Shown here: positions 8,693-16,970 of the stretch, piece by piece | Layout: each line of letters starts with the position of its first letter | Numbering within the stretch: the stretch's first letter is position 1 | Source of the DNA: Phycisphaerae bacterium | GTDB lineage: Bacteria; Planctomycetota; Phycisphaerae; SM23-33 | Direction: 5' to 3' | Length of the DNA: 64,000 nucleotides | Assembly (NCBI GenBank): GCA_018335035.1 | Contig: JAGXKT010000002.1 | Span: 115,504 to 179,503, forward strand | Program-made: the position numbers and the translations under genes | Notes under the pieces: model-generated | Told to the model about the DNA's origin: nothing | The model's database searches: none | Seen by the model: only the letters and a program-made list of their open reading frames with translations

Positions 8693-9427
8693 ATGCCATC
8701 GCAGGATTCACAGCCCGATGCCGGCGCGCCGTCGCTGAGCGTGTTCTTCCCGTGCTACAACGAGGCGGGCAACGTCGAGCGCGTCGCGGGCGCGGCGCTG
8801 GAGGTGCTGCCGACGCTGGCGGACGACTGGGAGGTCATCCTGGTCGACGACGGCTCGGCCGACGCGACCGGCGAGATCATCGACCGCCTCGCCGCCGGGC
8901 ACGAGCGGATTCGCGCGGTGCATCACCAGCGCAACGGCGGCTACGGCGCGGCGTTGCGCAGCGGCTTCGCGGCCGCGACGAAGGATTACGTGTTCTACAC
9001 CGACGGCGACGGGCAGTTCGACCTGACCGAGCTGGGCAAGCTCCTGGCGCTGCGCGACCCGGGCGTGATCGTCAGCGGGTACCGCGCGCGGCGGCGGGAC
9101 GGGATCGTCCGCCGGCTCAACGCGCGCTGCTGGGGCTGGCTGGTCAAGCGGATGCTGGGCTTCCGCTGCCGCGACGTGGACTGCGCGTTCAAGCTCTACC
9201 CGCGCGAGCTGTTCGGCCGCATCGAGCTCAAGTCCACCGGCGCGCTGATCGACGCGGAGGTGCTCGCGCGGGCGGCGCGACTCGGCTACGAAATCCGCGA
9301 TGTGCCGGTCACGCACCTGCCGCGCACGGCGGGCGAGCAGACCGGCGCGAGACTCGGCGTCATCGTCCGCGCGTTCCGCGAGCTGCGCAAGCTGCGGAAG
9401 GACATTCGAAAGCCGAAGCCCGCATGA
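8693..9427 (+). CDS. Family 2 glycosyltransferase (DPM1/polyprenyl-phosphate type)
   Basis: This is a 244-residue GT-A enzyme. The nucleotide-sugar binding start SVFFPCYNEAGNVE is followed by VDDGSADAT, RNGGYGAALRSGF and the metal-binding DGDGQFDL near residue 105. Later come VDCAFKLYPRELF and RTAGEQTGA, all typical of dolichyl/undecaprenyl-phosphate sugar transferases. There is no C-terminal membrane anchor, unlike many DpgA/ArnC proteins, so it may be a peripheral membrane enzyme. The chosen ATG begins MPSQDSQ; an in-frame GTG/ATG upstream would sit inside the promoter. The neighbours give no pathway context. The lipid carrier and sugar are not predictable. Confidence 0.9.
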   Translation: MPSQDSQPDAGAPSLSVFFPCYNEAGNVERVAGAALEVLPTLADDWEVILVDDGSADATGEIIDRLAAGHERIRAVHHQRNGGYGAALRSGFAAATKDYVFYTDGDGQFDLTELGKLLALRDPGVIVSGYRARRRDGIVRRLNARCWGWLVKRMLGFRCRDVDCAFKLYPRELFGRIELKSTGALIDAEVLARAARLGYEIRDVPVTHLPRTAGEQTGARLGVIVRAFRELRKLRKDIRKPKPA

Positions 9428-9528
9428 CGCCTATACCGGCGGCCGTATGGCCGAAACGAATCCGAAGCGCGAAATCGGAAGCGGCCCAGGTGTAGGGCAG
9501 GCATGTCGAAGATCCGTATGGGCCCGCG

Positions 9529-12498
9529 CTACGAATCGTCGCGCAGTGCCTTGACCGCTGCGGCGTCGCGGGCGGACAGGTCCGGATAGTCCGGGTCGCT
9601 GCCGACGTCCGGGCGGCGCTTCCAGCTTCGTTCGCAACGGGCGTAGCGCTGGCGGGCGTCGAGCACGTCCACGTCGACGATCTCGCCGTCGGGCAGGTCC
9701 TCGGCCGCCTCGATTCGCGCATGACCGACGCCCAGCATGTCCTCCAACTCGCCGCGGTAGGTCTCGCAGAAGTGCTTCGCGGCGTCGTTGCCGGGCGCGA
9801 CACGGAAGACCGCCTCGGCATCCAGCGGGTTCTTGACGCCGGTCTCGCGCAGGGCCTCCAGCTTGGCCAGGCCCGCCTGGCGGAGGTCCAGCAGGCGGTC
9901 CCAGATCCACTGCGGGCCGGCCTCGAGATGGTCGGCGCTGAATTGCGCGATGTCGGGGTTCACGGGGCGCAATTCTTCGGCGGCGTCCAGCAGTCCGGCG
10001 TCGAAGGTCGGCAGATCGGCCAGGTGGACGCTGTCCGGCTCGCCGGCGGCGCGGAAGGGCACGAGTTTCCAGGCCTCCTCGGCCGTGTGCGGCAGGATCG
10101 GCGCCAGCAGCTTGACGAGCGTCACCAGCAGCTCGTGGATCACCGTCTGCGTCGCGCGGCGGCGGTCGGAGTCCGGCAGCTCGCAGTAGAGGCGGTCCTT
10201 GACGGCCGAGAGATACACGCTCGAGGCCTGCGTGGTGCAGAACTCGTAGATCAGCCGGGTCGCGCGGTGGAATTCGTACGCGTCGTAGGCCGCCCGCACG
10301 TCGCGGATCAGCCCGTGCATTTCCAGCCGCATCCAGCGGTCGATCGAATGGGCATCCGGCTCGGTCGCGTGGTGGGCCGGGTCGAGGTCCGCGCACGCGC
10401 CCATGCAGAACCGCAACGTGTTGCGGATCTTCCGATAGGCGTCCTCGGCCTGGGCGATCAGCCGCTCCGAGCAGCGGACGTCGTCCTGGTAGTTCTGGGA
10501 GGCGATCCACAGCCGCAGGATGTCCGCCCCGCGACGGTCGAGCTGCTCGATCACGTCGATGGCGTTGCCGAGCGACTTGCTCATCTTGCGCCCGTCCTCG
10601 GTGACGACGAACCCGTGGGTCAGCAGGGCGGCGAACGGCGGGTGGCCCTCGCTCGCCAGCGCCGGCAGCAGCGAAAGCTGGAACCAGCCGCGGTGCTGGT
10701 CGGAGCCCTCGAGGTACAGGTCCACCGGCGGGCGGTCGACCAGGCCGCGCGCCATGGCGGCGGCGAACCAGCTCGAGCCGGACTCGAACCAGACGTCGAA
10801 AATGTCCTCGCCGCGCGTGAGCCGCTTGACGGCGAAGGCCTCCGGCGCGTCGACGTCCGGGTCGTCGGACGCATCGTAATCGCCCAACAGGTCGGCGGGA
10901 CTGTCGGTGAACCACGCGTCGGAGCCGCGCTCGGCGACGTGGCGCGCGACGGCGCGCACGCTTGCCGGCGTCAGCAGCGGTGCGCCGTCGGCGTTGTAGA
11001 ACACGGGAATCGGCAGGCCCCACGCCCGCTGGCGCGAGATGCACCAGTCCGGGCGGCTCTCGAGCATGCCGCTGATGCGGTTGCGGCCCCAGGCGGGGGT
11101 GAAGTCGATTCCGCCGTCGTCCGAGGTGCGGCGGCAGGCCTCCATCGCCAGGTCGCGGAGCGTCCGGCCGGAGTCGCTCAGGGGGCGGTCCACCGCGATG
11201 AACCACTGCTCGGTGGCGCGGAAGATCGTTGGCGTCTTCGATCGCCAGTCGTGGGGGTAGGAGTGCGTCAGCGGCACGTCGCAGGCCAGCAGCTTCCGCC
11301 GGCGGAGATCCTCGACGATCTGCGCGTTGGCGTCCCAGACGTTCACACCGCGCAGCGCCTCGGGCGCCGTCTCGTCGAACGTACCGTCCGGGCCGACGGG
11401 GCAGTAGATCTCCAGCCCGGCCTTCAGCGCCGTGCCGTAGTCCTCCGTGCCGTGGCCCGGGGCGGTGTGGACCAGACCCGTGCCTTCTTCGAGCGTGACG
11501 TAGTCGGCCGCGACGAGCGGGCAGTCGGCGCCCTCGATCAGCGGATGGCGATAGCGGACATTCGCATCGAGCAGCCGCGCGCCCTCGAACGTTTCGAGCA
11601 CGTCGTGGCTTTTGAGCCACTCGCCGCGCGCGGCGCGGATCGCGTGCATGGTCGGCTCGACCCGCTCGGCCGCGAGTAGCCACGTCGCGGGCCCGTCGGC
11701 GGTCTCGACGCGAACGGCGGCGTAGTGAAAGCGCGGGTGTACCGCCACGGCGAGGTTCGCCGGCAGCGTCCACGGCGTGGTGGTCCAGATCAGCAAGCTC
11801 ACGGCGTCGCCGCCGCGGGCGATGTCCGGCGCGTCGCCGGCCAGCGGGAAGGCGACGTAGATGCTCGTGTCCTCGCGGTCGTGGTATTCCAGCTCGGCGT
11901 CGGCCAGGGCGGTGCGGTTCTCGATCGACCAGTGCACCGGCTTGAGCTGGCGGTAGACGATTCCCGCGTCGACCAGGCGGGCGAAGACCTCCAGCACGCC
12001 GGCCTCGTATTGCGGGCGCATCGTGATGTACGGGTCGTCGAACGCGCCCATGCAGCCGAGGCGCTGAAACTGATCGGACTGCAGCGTCGCGAATGTCCCG
12101 GCGTAGTCGCCGCAGCGCCGCCGGACGTCCATCGCCTCCTGCCGCTCCGAGGCGCCGTCGGCCTTGAGCTCCTCCATGACCTTGTGTTCGATGGGCAGTC
12201 CGTGGCAGTCCCAGCCGGGGATGTACGGCGCGTCGAACCCGGCCATGGTCTTGTAGCGGACGACCATGTCCTTGAGCACCTTGTTCAGGGCGGTGCCCAT
12301 GTGGATGTTGCCGTTGGCATAGGGCGGCCCGTCGTGGAGGATGAACCGCGGCGCGCCGGCACGGCGGTGCCGGATGCGGTCGTAGAGGTCCTCCTTCGCC
12401 CATTGCTCCTGGATGCGCGGTTCCTTCTTGAGAAGCCCCGCGCGCATGTCGAAGGCGGTTTTCGGCAGGTTCAGCGTGTCCTTGTAGCTCTTGCTCAT
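9529..12498 (-). CDS. ileS: Isoleucine-tRNA ligase
   Basis: IleS charges tRNA-Ile in the cytoplasm. The class Ia signature HIGH appears as GNIHMGTALNK near residue 65, and KMSKS as GRKMSKSLGN near residue 635. The editing domain lies between them (TTTPWTLPANLAVAV, DYVTLEEGTGLVHTAPGHG). The 989-residue length matches the bacterial type 1 enzyme. The start MSKSYKDTLNLP at 12498 aligns with the conserved N-terminus; upstream in-frame codons are not convincing. The C-terminal zinc ribbon of this subtype is degenerate: only one of the expected four Cys remains (RYARCERSWKRRP, then LSARDAAAV where CxxC is expected). Confidence 0.97.
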   Translation of the reverse strand: MSKSYKDTLNLPKTAFDMRAGLLKKEPRIQEQWAKEDLYDRIRHRRAGAPRFILHDGPPYANGNIHMGTALNKVLKDMVVRYKTMAGFDAPYIPGWDCHGLPIEHKVMEELKADGASERQEAMDVRRRCGDYAGTFATLQSDQFQRLGCMGAFDDPYITMRPQYEAGVLEVFARLVDAGIVYRQLKPVHWSIENRTALADAELEYHDREDTSIYVAFPLAGDAPDIARGGDAVSLLIWTTTPWTLPANLAVAVHPRFHYAAVRVETADGPATWLLAAERVEPTMHAIRAARGEWLKSHDVLETFEGARLLDANVRYRHPLIEGADCPLVAADYVTLEEGTGLVHTAPGHGTEDYGTALKAGLEIYCPVGPDGTFDETAPEALRGVNVWDANAQIVEDLRRRKLLACDVPLTHSYPHDWRSKTPTIFRATEQWFIAVDRPLSDSGRTLRDLAMEACRRTSDDGGIDFTPAWGRNRISGMLESRPDWCISRQRAWGLPIPVFYNADGAPLLTPASVRAVARHVAERGSDAWFTDSPADLLGDYDASDDPDVDAPEAFAVKRLTRGEDIFDVWFESGSSWFAAAMARGLVDRPPVDLYLEGSDQHRGWFQLSLLPALASEGHPPFAALLTHGFVVTEDGRKMSKSLGNAIDVIEQLDRRGADILRLWIASQNYQDDVRCSERLIAQAEDAYRKIRNTLRFCMGACADLDPAHHATEPDAHSIDRWMRLEMHGLIRDVRAAYDAYEFHRATRLIYEFCTTQASSVYLSAVKDRLYCELPDSDRRRATQTVIHELLVTLVKLLAPILPHTAEEAWKLVPFRAAGEPDSVHLADLPTFDAGLLDAAEELRPVNPDIAQFSADHLEAGPQWIWDRLLDLRQAGLAKLEALRETGVKNPLDAEAVFRVAPGNDAAKHFCETYRGELEDMLGVGHARIEAAEDLPDGEIVDVDVLDARQRYARCERSWKRRPDVGSDPDYPDLSARDAAAVKALRDDS

Positions 12499-12612
12499 GG
12501 CGTATCCGCTTTCAGCGATCGGCGGTTCGGCGGGCGGCGTTCGCGCGCGGCCAACGATCCGCATGGTGCGTGCGGGTCATGGTAGCGGGCGGCGCAGGTA
12601 CGGGCAAGGCGC

Positions 12613-14049
12613 TCAGTCGGGCTCCGGCGCGTCGGCGGCGCCGGGCCCATGGGCCGCGACCAGCGTGGTCCTGCGCCAGGCGCCGCGCTCGAAGCGCCTG
12701 GCGACGTACGCCCCGTACAGCAGCGCGAAGACGTTGATGGCGACCCACGGGCCGATGCTCTTCCAGCCGGGGGCGGCGGCGACCAGGGCGACCCCGCCGC
12801 CGATGGCGACGCTCCAGCTCAGGACGATGCCGACGAGCATGGGAATGAGCGTGTCGCCCGCGCCGCGCAGCGCGCGGACGTAGATGATCTGGAACGCGTG
12901 GAAGAACTGGAAGATCGCCATGGCGATCATCATCCACCCGCCGTAGCGGGTGATGCGCTGTGCCAGATCGCCGGCGGCGGCGCCTCCGAGCGGCCCGCGG
13001 GAGGAGACCTCGACGAACCAGTCGATCAGGGGCCGGCGGAAGACGAAAAACGCCAGGCCGCACAGCGTCATGTAGGTCAGCGCGGCGCCCAGCGCCACGT
13101 GGGCGCGCCGGCGAGCCAGATCCGTCCGGCGGGCGCCGATGTATCGCCCGACCAGCGCCGTGGCCGCTATGCCGATGCCGATGGCGGGCAGAAAGGCCAA
13201 CTGGCGGTAGCGCATCACGACCGTCCCGGCGGCTCTGTGGGCCAGCCCGAACTGCCCGACCAAGGCCGCCATGAACACGTACCATATCGCGATGTTGTTG
13301 CACAGTTGGACGCCCGCCGGCCAGCCGACGCGGAACAGGTCCGCCACGTGGCTCAGGGCGGGGCGCAGCCGCCGCGTGCCGTAGCGTGCATGGGCGCGCC
13401 GCCCCAGATACGCGCCGGACAGGATCGTCATCAACAGGGCGAAGCTGATCAGCGTGCCGATGGCCGCCCCTTGAAGCTCCAGGCGCGGCAGGCCGAACCG
13501 CCCGAAGATCAGCACGTAGTTGATGAAGATGTTGAAGGCGTTGGCGACTGTCGAGGCGACGAAGACGATCCGCGGGCGATGGACGCCGTAGAAGAACTGC
13601 TCCAGCGCCACGGCCGTCATCGCGAACAGGCCGGTGACGATCATGTAGCGGAAGTACATCGCCTCCAGCGGCGCCTCGGCGTGTCCGATCGTTCGGAAGA
13701 TCGGCCCGGCCAGGGCGATCAGCGGCAGCAGCGCCACGGCGACGGCTATGCCGCCGGCGACGCCCGCCCAGCCGTAGCGGGCGCATTGGCCCGGTCGCCC
13801 CGCGCCGTAATTCTGGCTGACGAACGTGCTGACGACCGTCAGCGCGCCGACGCCGAAGCTCTCGGGGACGAACGCCGCCATGCCGCCGTAGAACTGGGCG
13901 CTGAGGGCGCCGGGCCCGACCTGCCCGACCATCAGCCCGTCGACGAAGCGCATGACCGTGGCGTTGAGCATGGTCATTGCCGCCGGCCAGGCGAGGTTGA
14001 ACACCTCGCCGAGGCCCCACATGCGTTTGGGATCGCGCAGAGCGCTCAT
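12613..14049 (-). CDS. MATE-family multidrug/Na+ antiporter
   Basis: This 478-residue polytopic protein has about 12 predicted membrane spans in two similar halves, typical of NorM/DinF-like MATE transporters. The N-terminal MatE half begins FNLAWPAAMTMLNATVMRFVDGLMVG. The second half restarts near residue 245 with the same amphipathic pattern (LFRVGWPAGVQLCNNIAIW). Both are hallmarks of the family. It exports cationic compounds in exchange for Na+ or H+. A TACTAT element 13 nt upstream of the ATG at 14049 is a possible -10. It is divergent from the MBL-fold gene, and the gap holds a large inverted repeat. The substrate is unknown. Confidence 0.92.
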   Translation of the reverse strand: MSALRDPKRMWGLGEVFNLAWPAAMTMLNATVMRFVDGLMVGQVGPGALSAQFYGGMAAFVPESFGVGALTVVSTFVSQNYGAGRPGQCARYGWAGVAGGIAVAVALLPLIALAGPIFRTIGHAEAPLEAMYFRYMIVTGLFAMTAVALEQFFYGVHRPRIVFVASTVANAFNIFINYVLIFGRFGLPRLELQGAAIGTLISFALLMTILSGAYLGRRAHARYGTRRLRPALSHVADLFRVGWPAGVQLCNNIAIWYVFMAALVGQFGLAHRAAGTVVMRYRQLAFLPAIGIGIAATALVGRYIGARRTDLARRRAHVALGAALTYMTLCGLAFFVFRRPLIDWFVEVSSRGPLGGAAAGDLAQRITRYGGWMMIAMAIFQFFHAFQIIYVRALRGAGDTLIPMLVGIVLSWSVAIGGGVALVAAAPGWKSIGPWVAINVFALLYGAYVARRFERGAWRRTTLVAAHGPGAADAPEPD

Positions 14050-14100
14050 CGTTCACGGAAGGATAGTAGCCCGATGGGCCCATTGCCAGAATGGCGAAAC

Positions 14101-14223
14101 CGGAATGACGAACCCGGCCCGAAGCCCGAATGACGAATGATCCTTCCGCAAATGCCGTAACATGCCTCGGATTTCGGCATTCGTCATTGATTCGTCATTC
14201 GAGCTTCGTCATTCGTCATTCCG
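14101..14223. repeat. Large imperfect inverted repeat built of GAATGACGAA units
   Basis: Two arms of about 40 nt (14101-14140 and 14184-14223) are imperfect reverse complements. Each is made of repeated GAATGACGAA/TTCGTCATTC words. They surround a 43-nt centre. The element lies between the divergent MATE and MBL-fold genes and could form a long hairpin. It resembles a non-autonomous palindromic element rather than a terminator, since no T-run follows. Confidence 0.75.
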
Positions 14224-14268
14224 CCAGGACGTACCCTCCGGCCGGTCATTCTGGTACAAAGAGCAGCC

Positions 14269-15132
14269 ATGAAGATCCGACCGTACAAGCTGTCGCAGTT
14301 GGCGATGGGCGACTTCATGCTGGCCGGCTACAGTGTCGCCGGCGAGGAGTCCGTCGTCGTCGCGCCGGAACTGGACGTGGTGTTCGACATCGGCCGCTGC
14401 CCGCGCGAGGCGCTGGCGGTCAATCATCTGCTGCTGACGCATGGGCACGCCGATCACGTCGCCGGACTGCCGTATTACTTCGCCCAGCGGGACTTCCAAG
14501 GCATCGCCAACGGCACGGCGCTGGTGCCGGCACGGCTGGACAGGCCGTTGAGGGAGTTGATGAGCGCCTGGGGCCGCGTCGAAGGTCACGTGCCGCCGCA
14601 TACCTTCGTGCCGCTGCGAGACGGGGATGAGCATGCCATCCGCCGCGGGTTGCTCGCCCGCGCCTTCAAGACGCGCCATTGCGCCGGGTCGCTTGGCTAC
14701 GCCCTGGTGGAGGTTCGCCGCAAGCTCAAGCCCGAGCTGGCCGACCGTACCGGACCGCAGCTTGTGGAACTGAAAAAACAGGGCGTGGAGATCGAGAACC
14801 GCATCGAGGTGCCGCTGGTGGCGTATCTGGGCGACACGGCCGCGTCGAACTACGCCGACCTGCCGCACGTGCGCGACGCGCGGGCGCTGCTGGTGGAGTG
14901 CACGTTCTTCGAGCCCGATCACCTTGATCGCGCCCGCGCCGGGCGCCACCTGCACGTGGTGGACCTGCCGGCGATGCTCGAGGGCATGAACAACGAGCGG
15001 ATCATCATTATCCATGTGACGCGCCGGACGGGCGTTTCGGCGGCGCGCAAGATTCTGCGCAAGGCCCTGGCGGCCGATACGCTCGAACGCGTCACGTTTC
15101 TGATGAGCAGCCGCCACGTTGGGCCCGAGTGA
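14269..15132 (+). CDS. MBL-fold metallohydrolase (RNase Z-like)
   Basis: This 287-residue metallo-beta-lactamase-fold protein has the zinc motif THGHADH at residues 57-63, where H58, H60, D62 and H63 are metal ligands. A later block, VAYLGDTAAS, carries the bridging Asp, and ALLVECTFFEPDH is also typical. The segment IIIIHVTRRTG replaces the usual third His region (SHFS in RNase Z). The order of motifs and the length fit RNase Z/ElaC relatives that act on tRNA 3' ends or small phosphodiesters. The exosite arm is short, so true tRNA processing is not certain. It is the first gene before the MacAB-TolC-like operon, with 122 nt between, and probably has its own promoter. Confidence 0.85.
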   Translation: MKIRPYKLSQLAMGDFMLAGYSVAGEESVVVAPELDVVFDIGRCPREALAVNHLLLTHGHADHVAGLPYYFAQRDFQGIANGTALVPARLDRPLRELMSAWGRVEGHVPPHTFVPLRDGDEHAIRRGLLARAFKTRHCAGSLGYALVEVRRKLKPELADRTGPQLVELKKQGVEIENRIEVPLVAYLGDTAASNYADLPHVRDARALLVECTFFEPDHLDRARAGRHLHVVDLPAMLEGMNNERIIIIHVTRRTGVSAARKILRKALAADTLERVTFLMSSRHVGPE

Positions 15133-15254
15133 ATCGCCGCGGCGCCTCGGCGGGACGATCGGCGCCGGGTCAGGCAGGCCGTGATATGGATTCGGCGAGG
15201 CGATCGCGGATAATCGGCAATAGGCGCAGCCCGCGGCCGTTTACCCGGTATCGC

Positions 15255-16970
15255 ATGATACGTCCAATGGCATGGTTGGTAGTCGCGACGGCGGCCCTGG
15301 CGTGCGGCTGCACGCCGGAGCAGTACGCCCGGCAGGCGGACGGCGCGGCGTACGCGGTGCTCGAGGCCGGGCAGCGCGCGTCTCTCGGCCGGTCGCAGCC
15401 GTTCAGAGTCGCGTACGATCCGTACGCGCCTCGGGGCGCCTCCGGTCCGATCCGCGTGGGCGACAAAGACATCCCCGTCGTCGGCGACGCCGAGCCGGTC
15501 ACGCTGACGCTCGATGACTGCCTGGGCGTGGCGGTGCGGAACAGCCGGAGCTTCCAGACGCGCAAGGAGCAGCTCTACGCCCAGGCCCTGGCGCTGGCCA
15601 ACGCGCGACGAAGCTGGGACCTTCCGCTGATCGGCGGTCCCGTCGAGGGCGCGGCATCGCACGAGAAGACGCTGGGCGGCACGGAGACGAACGCCGGCTC
15701 GGCCGAGGGGGAGCTGGACCTGACGCAGCGCTTCGCCGGCGGGGCGGTGCTGGCGCTGGGCGTGACGCTGGATTTCGCGACGGACTTCCTCGGCGGGTCC
15801 GGCACGACGGCCGGCTCGCTGCTGGAGGCGAACCTCAGCCAGCCGCTGCTGCGCGGCGCGTGGCGCGGGTTGGCGTACGAGGACCAATACCGCCTGGAGC
15901 GGGACTTTCTGATCGCGGTGTTCGACTACGAACGGTTCACGCAGTCCTTCGCCGTCGACATCATCACGGCCTACTACAACGTCCTTCAGCAACGTGATCA
16001 GCTCGCCAATGAGGCGGCGAACATCGAGCGGCTGACCGAGACACTCGCCCTGACGCGTGTCCAGGCCGAAGGCGGCCAGGTCTCGCGCATCCAGCAGGAC
16101 CAGGCCGAGCAGAACCTTCTGGACGCCCGCGTCCGCTACGAGCAGCAGCGCCAACGATTCGAGAATACGCTGGATGCGTTCAAGATTCGCCTGGGCCTGC
16201 CGGTGACCGCGGCCGTGCGCCTGGACTATCCCGACGCGCTGAGGCGTCTGGTCGCGCGCGGACCGCGGGACGTGCCCGTCGCCGAAGACCAGGCGATTCG
16301 CGTGGCGCTGGCCGCTCGTCCGGACGTGCTGACCCAGCGGGCCGCGCTGCGCGATGCGCGGCGGGACGTGACGATCGCCGCCGACGCGTTCAATCCGAAG
16401 CTCGATATCGAGGTGGGCATCGCCGCCGCGGGCGAGCCGCGGCGGCGGTTCTGGACGATTCGCGGCGACGAGCACACGCGCAACGTCGGCGTCACGTTCG
16501 AGTACGACCTGGACCAGACGGATAACCGCGACGCGTACCGAAACGCGATCATCGCGCGGGAGGAGGCCGAACGGGACTACCAGGCGTTCCTCGACCAGGT
16601 TCGCCTGGACGTCCGGCAGTCGTACCGCTCGCTGATGCAATCGCGGCGGAGCTACGAGATCCGCGTGCGCAACGTGGGCGTCGCCGAGCGGCGGCGAAAG
16701 CTCGCGCGGCTGCAGCAATCGCAGGGCATGGCCTCGGCGCGGGACGTGCTGGAGGCCGAGGACGCCCTGCGGCGGGCCCAGGACGGGCTGACGTCCACTC
16801 TGGTGGAGTACACGACGACGCGGCTCGCGTTCCTGGCGCGGCTGGGGATGATCCGCGTGGACGAACAAGGACGCATCCATGAACGACAGCAGCCCGAAAC
16901 CACAGAGCGATTCCGAAAGCGATATGCCGACGGAAGCGACGACGGCGCAATCGCCGGCGACGGCAGCTAG
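15255..16970 (+). CDS. TolC-family outer-membrane efflux protein (lipoprotein type)
   Basis: This is the outer-membrane channel of a tripartite exporter. The 571-residue form starting at 15255 (MIRPMAWLVV) opens with a signal peptide and a Cys in ALACGC, suggesting lipidation. Two OEP-type coiled-coil repeats follow, one near residues 190-330 (VDIITAYYNVLQQRDQL) and one near 380-560 (DVRQSYRSLMQSRRSYEIR). This is the TolC pattern. An upstream in-frame GTG at 15129 would remove the signal peptide from the N-terminus, so it was not chosen. The 3' end overlaps the adaptor gene by 92 nt. Genes for the channel, adaptor, ATPase and permease are consecutive, so they probably form one machine. Confidence 0.9.
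   Translation: MIRPMAWLVVATAALACGCTPEQYARQADGAAYAVLEAGQRASLGRSQPFRVAYDPYAPRGASGPIRVGDKDIPVVGDAEPVTLTLDDCLGVAVRNSRSFQTRKEQLYAQALALANARRSWDLPLIGGPVEGAASHEKTLGGTETNAGSAEGELDLTQRFAGGAVLALGVTLDFATDFLGGSGTTAGSLLEANLSQPLLRGAWRGLAYEDQYRLERDFLIAVFDYERFTQSFAVDIITAYYNVLQQRDQLANEAANIERLTETLALTRVQAEGGQVSRIQQDQAEQNLLDARVRYEQQRQRFENTLDAFKIRLGLPVTAAVRLDYPDALRRLVARGPRDVPVAEDQAIRVALAARPDVLTQRAALRDARRDVTIAADAFNPKLDIEVGIAAAGEPRRRFWTIRGDEHTRNVGVTFEYDLDQTDNRDAYRNAIIAREEAERDYQAFLDQVRLDVRQSYRSLMQSRRSYEIRVRNVGVAERRRKLARLQQSQGMASARDVLEAEDALRRAQDGLTSTLVEYTTTRLAFLARLGMIRVDEQGRIHERQQPETTERFRKRYADGSDDGAIAGDGS

Noticed and set aside
9431..12403. A 990-codon alternative frame over ileS
   Set aside because: Arg/Gly/Pro-biased product in the same direction but a different frame; the IleS frame carries HIGH and KMSKS.
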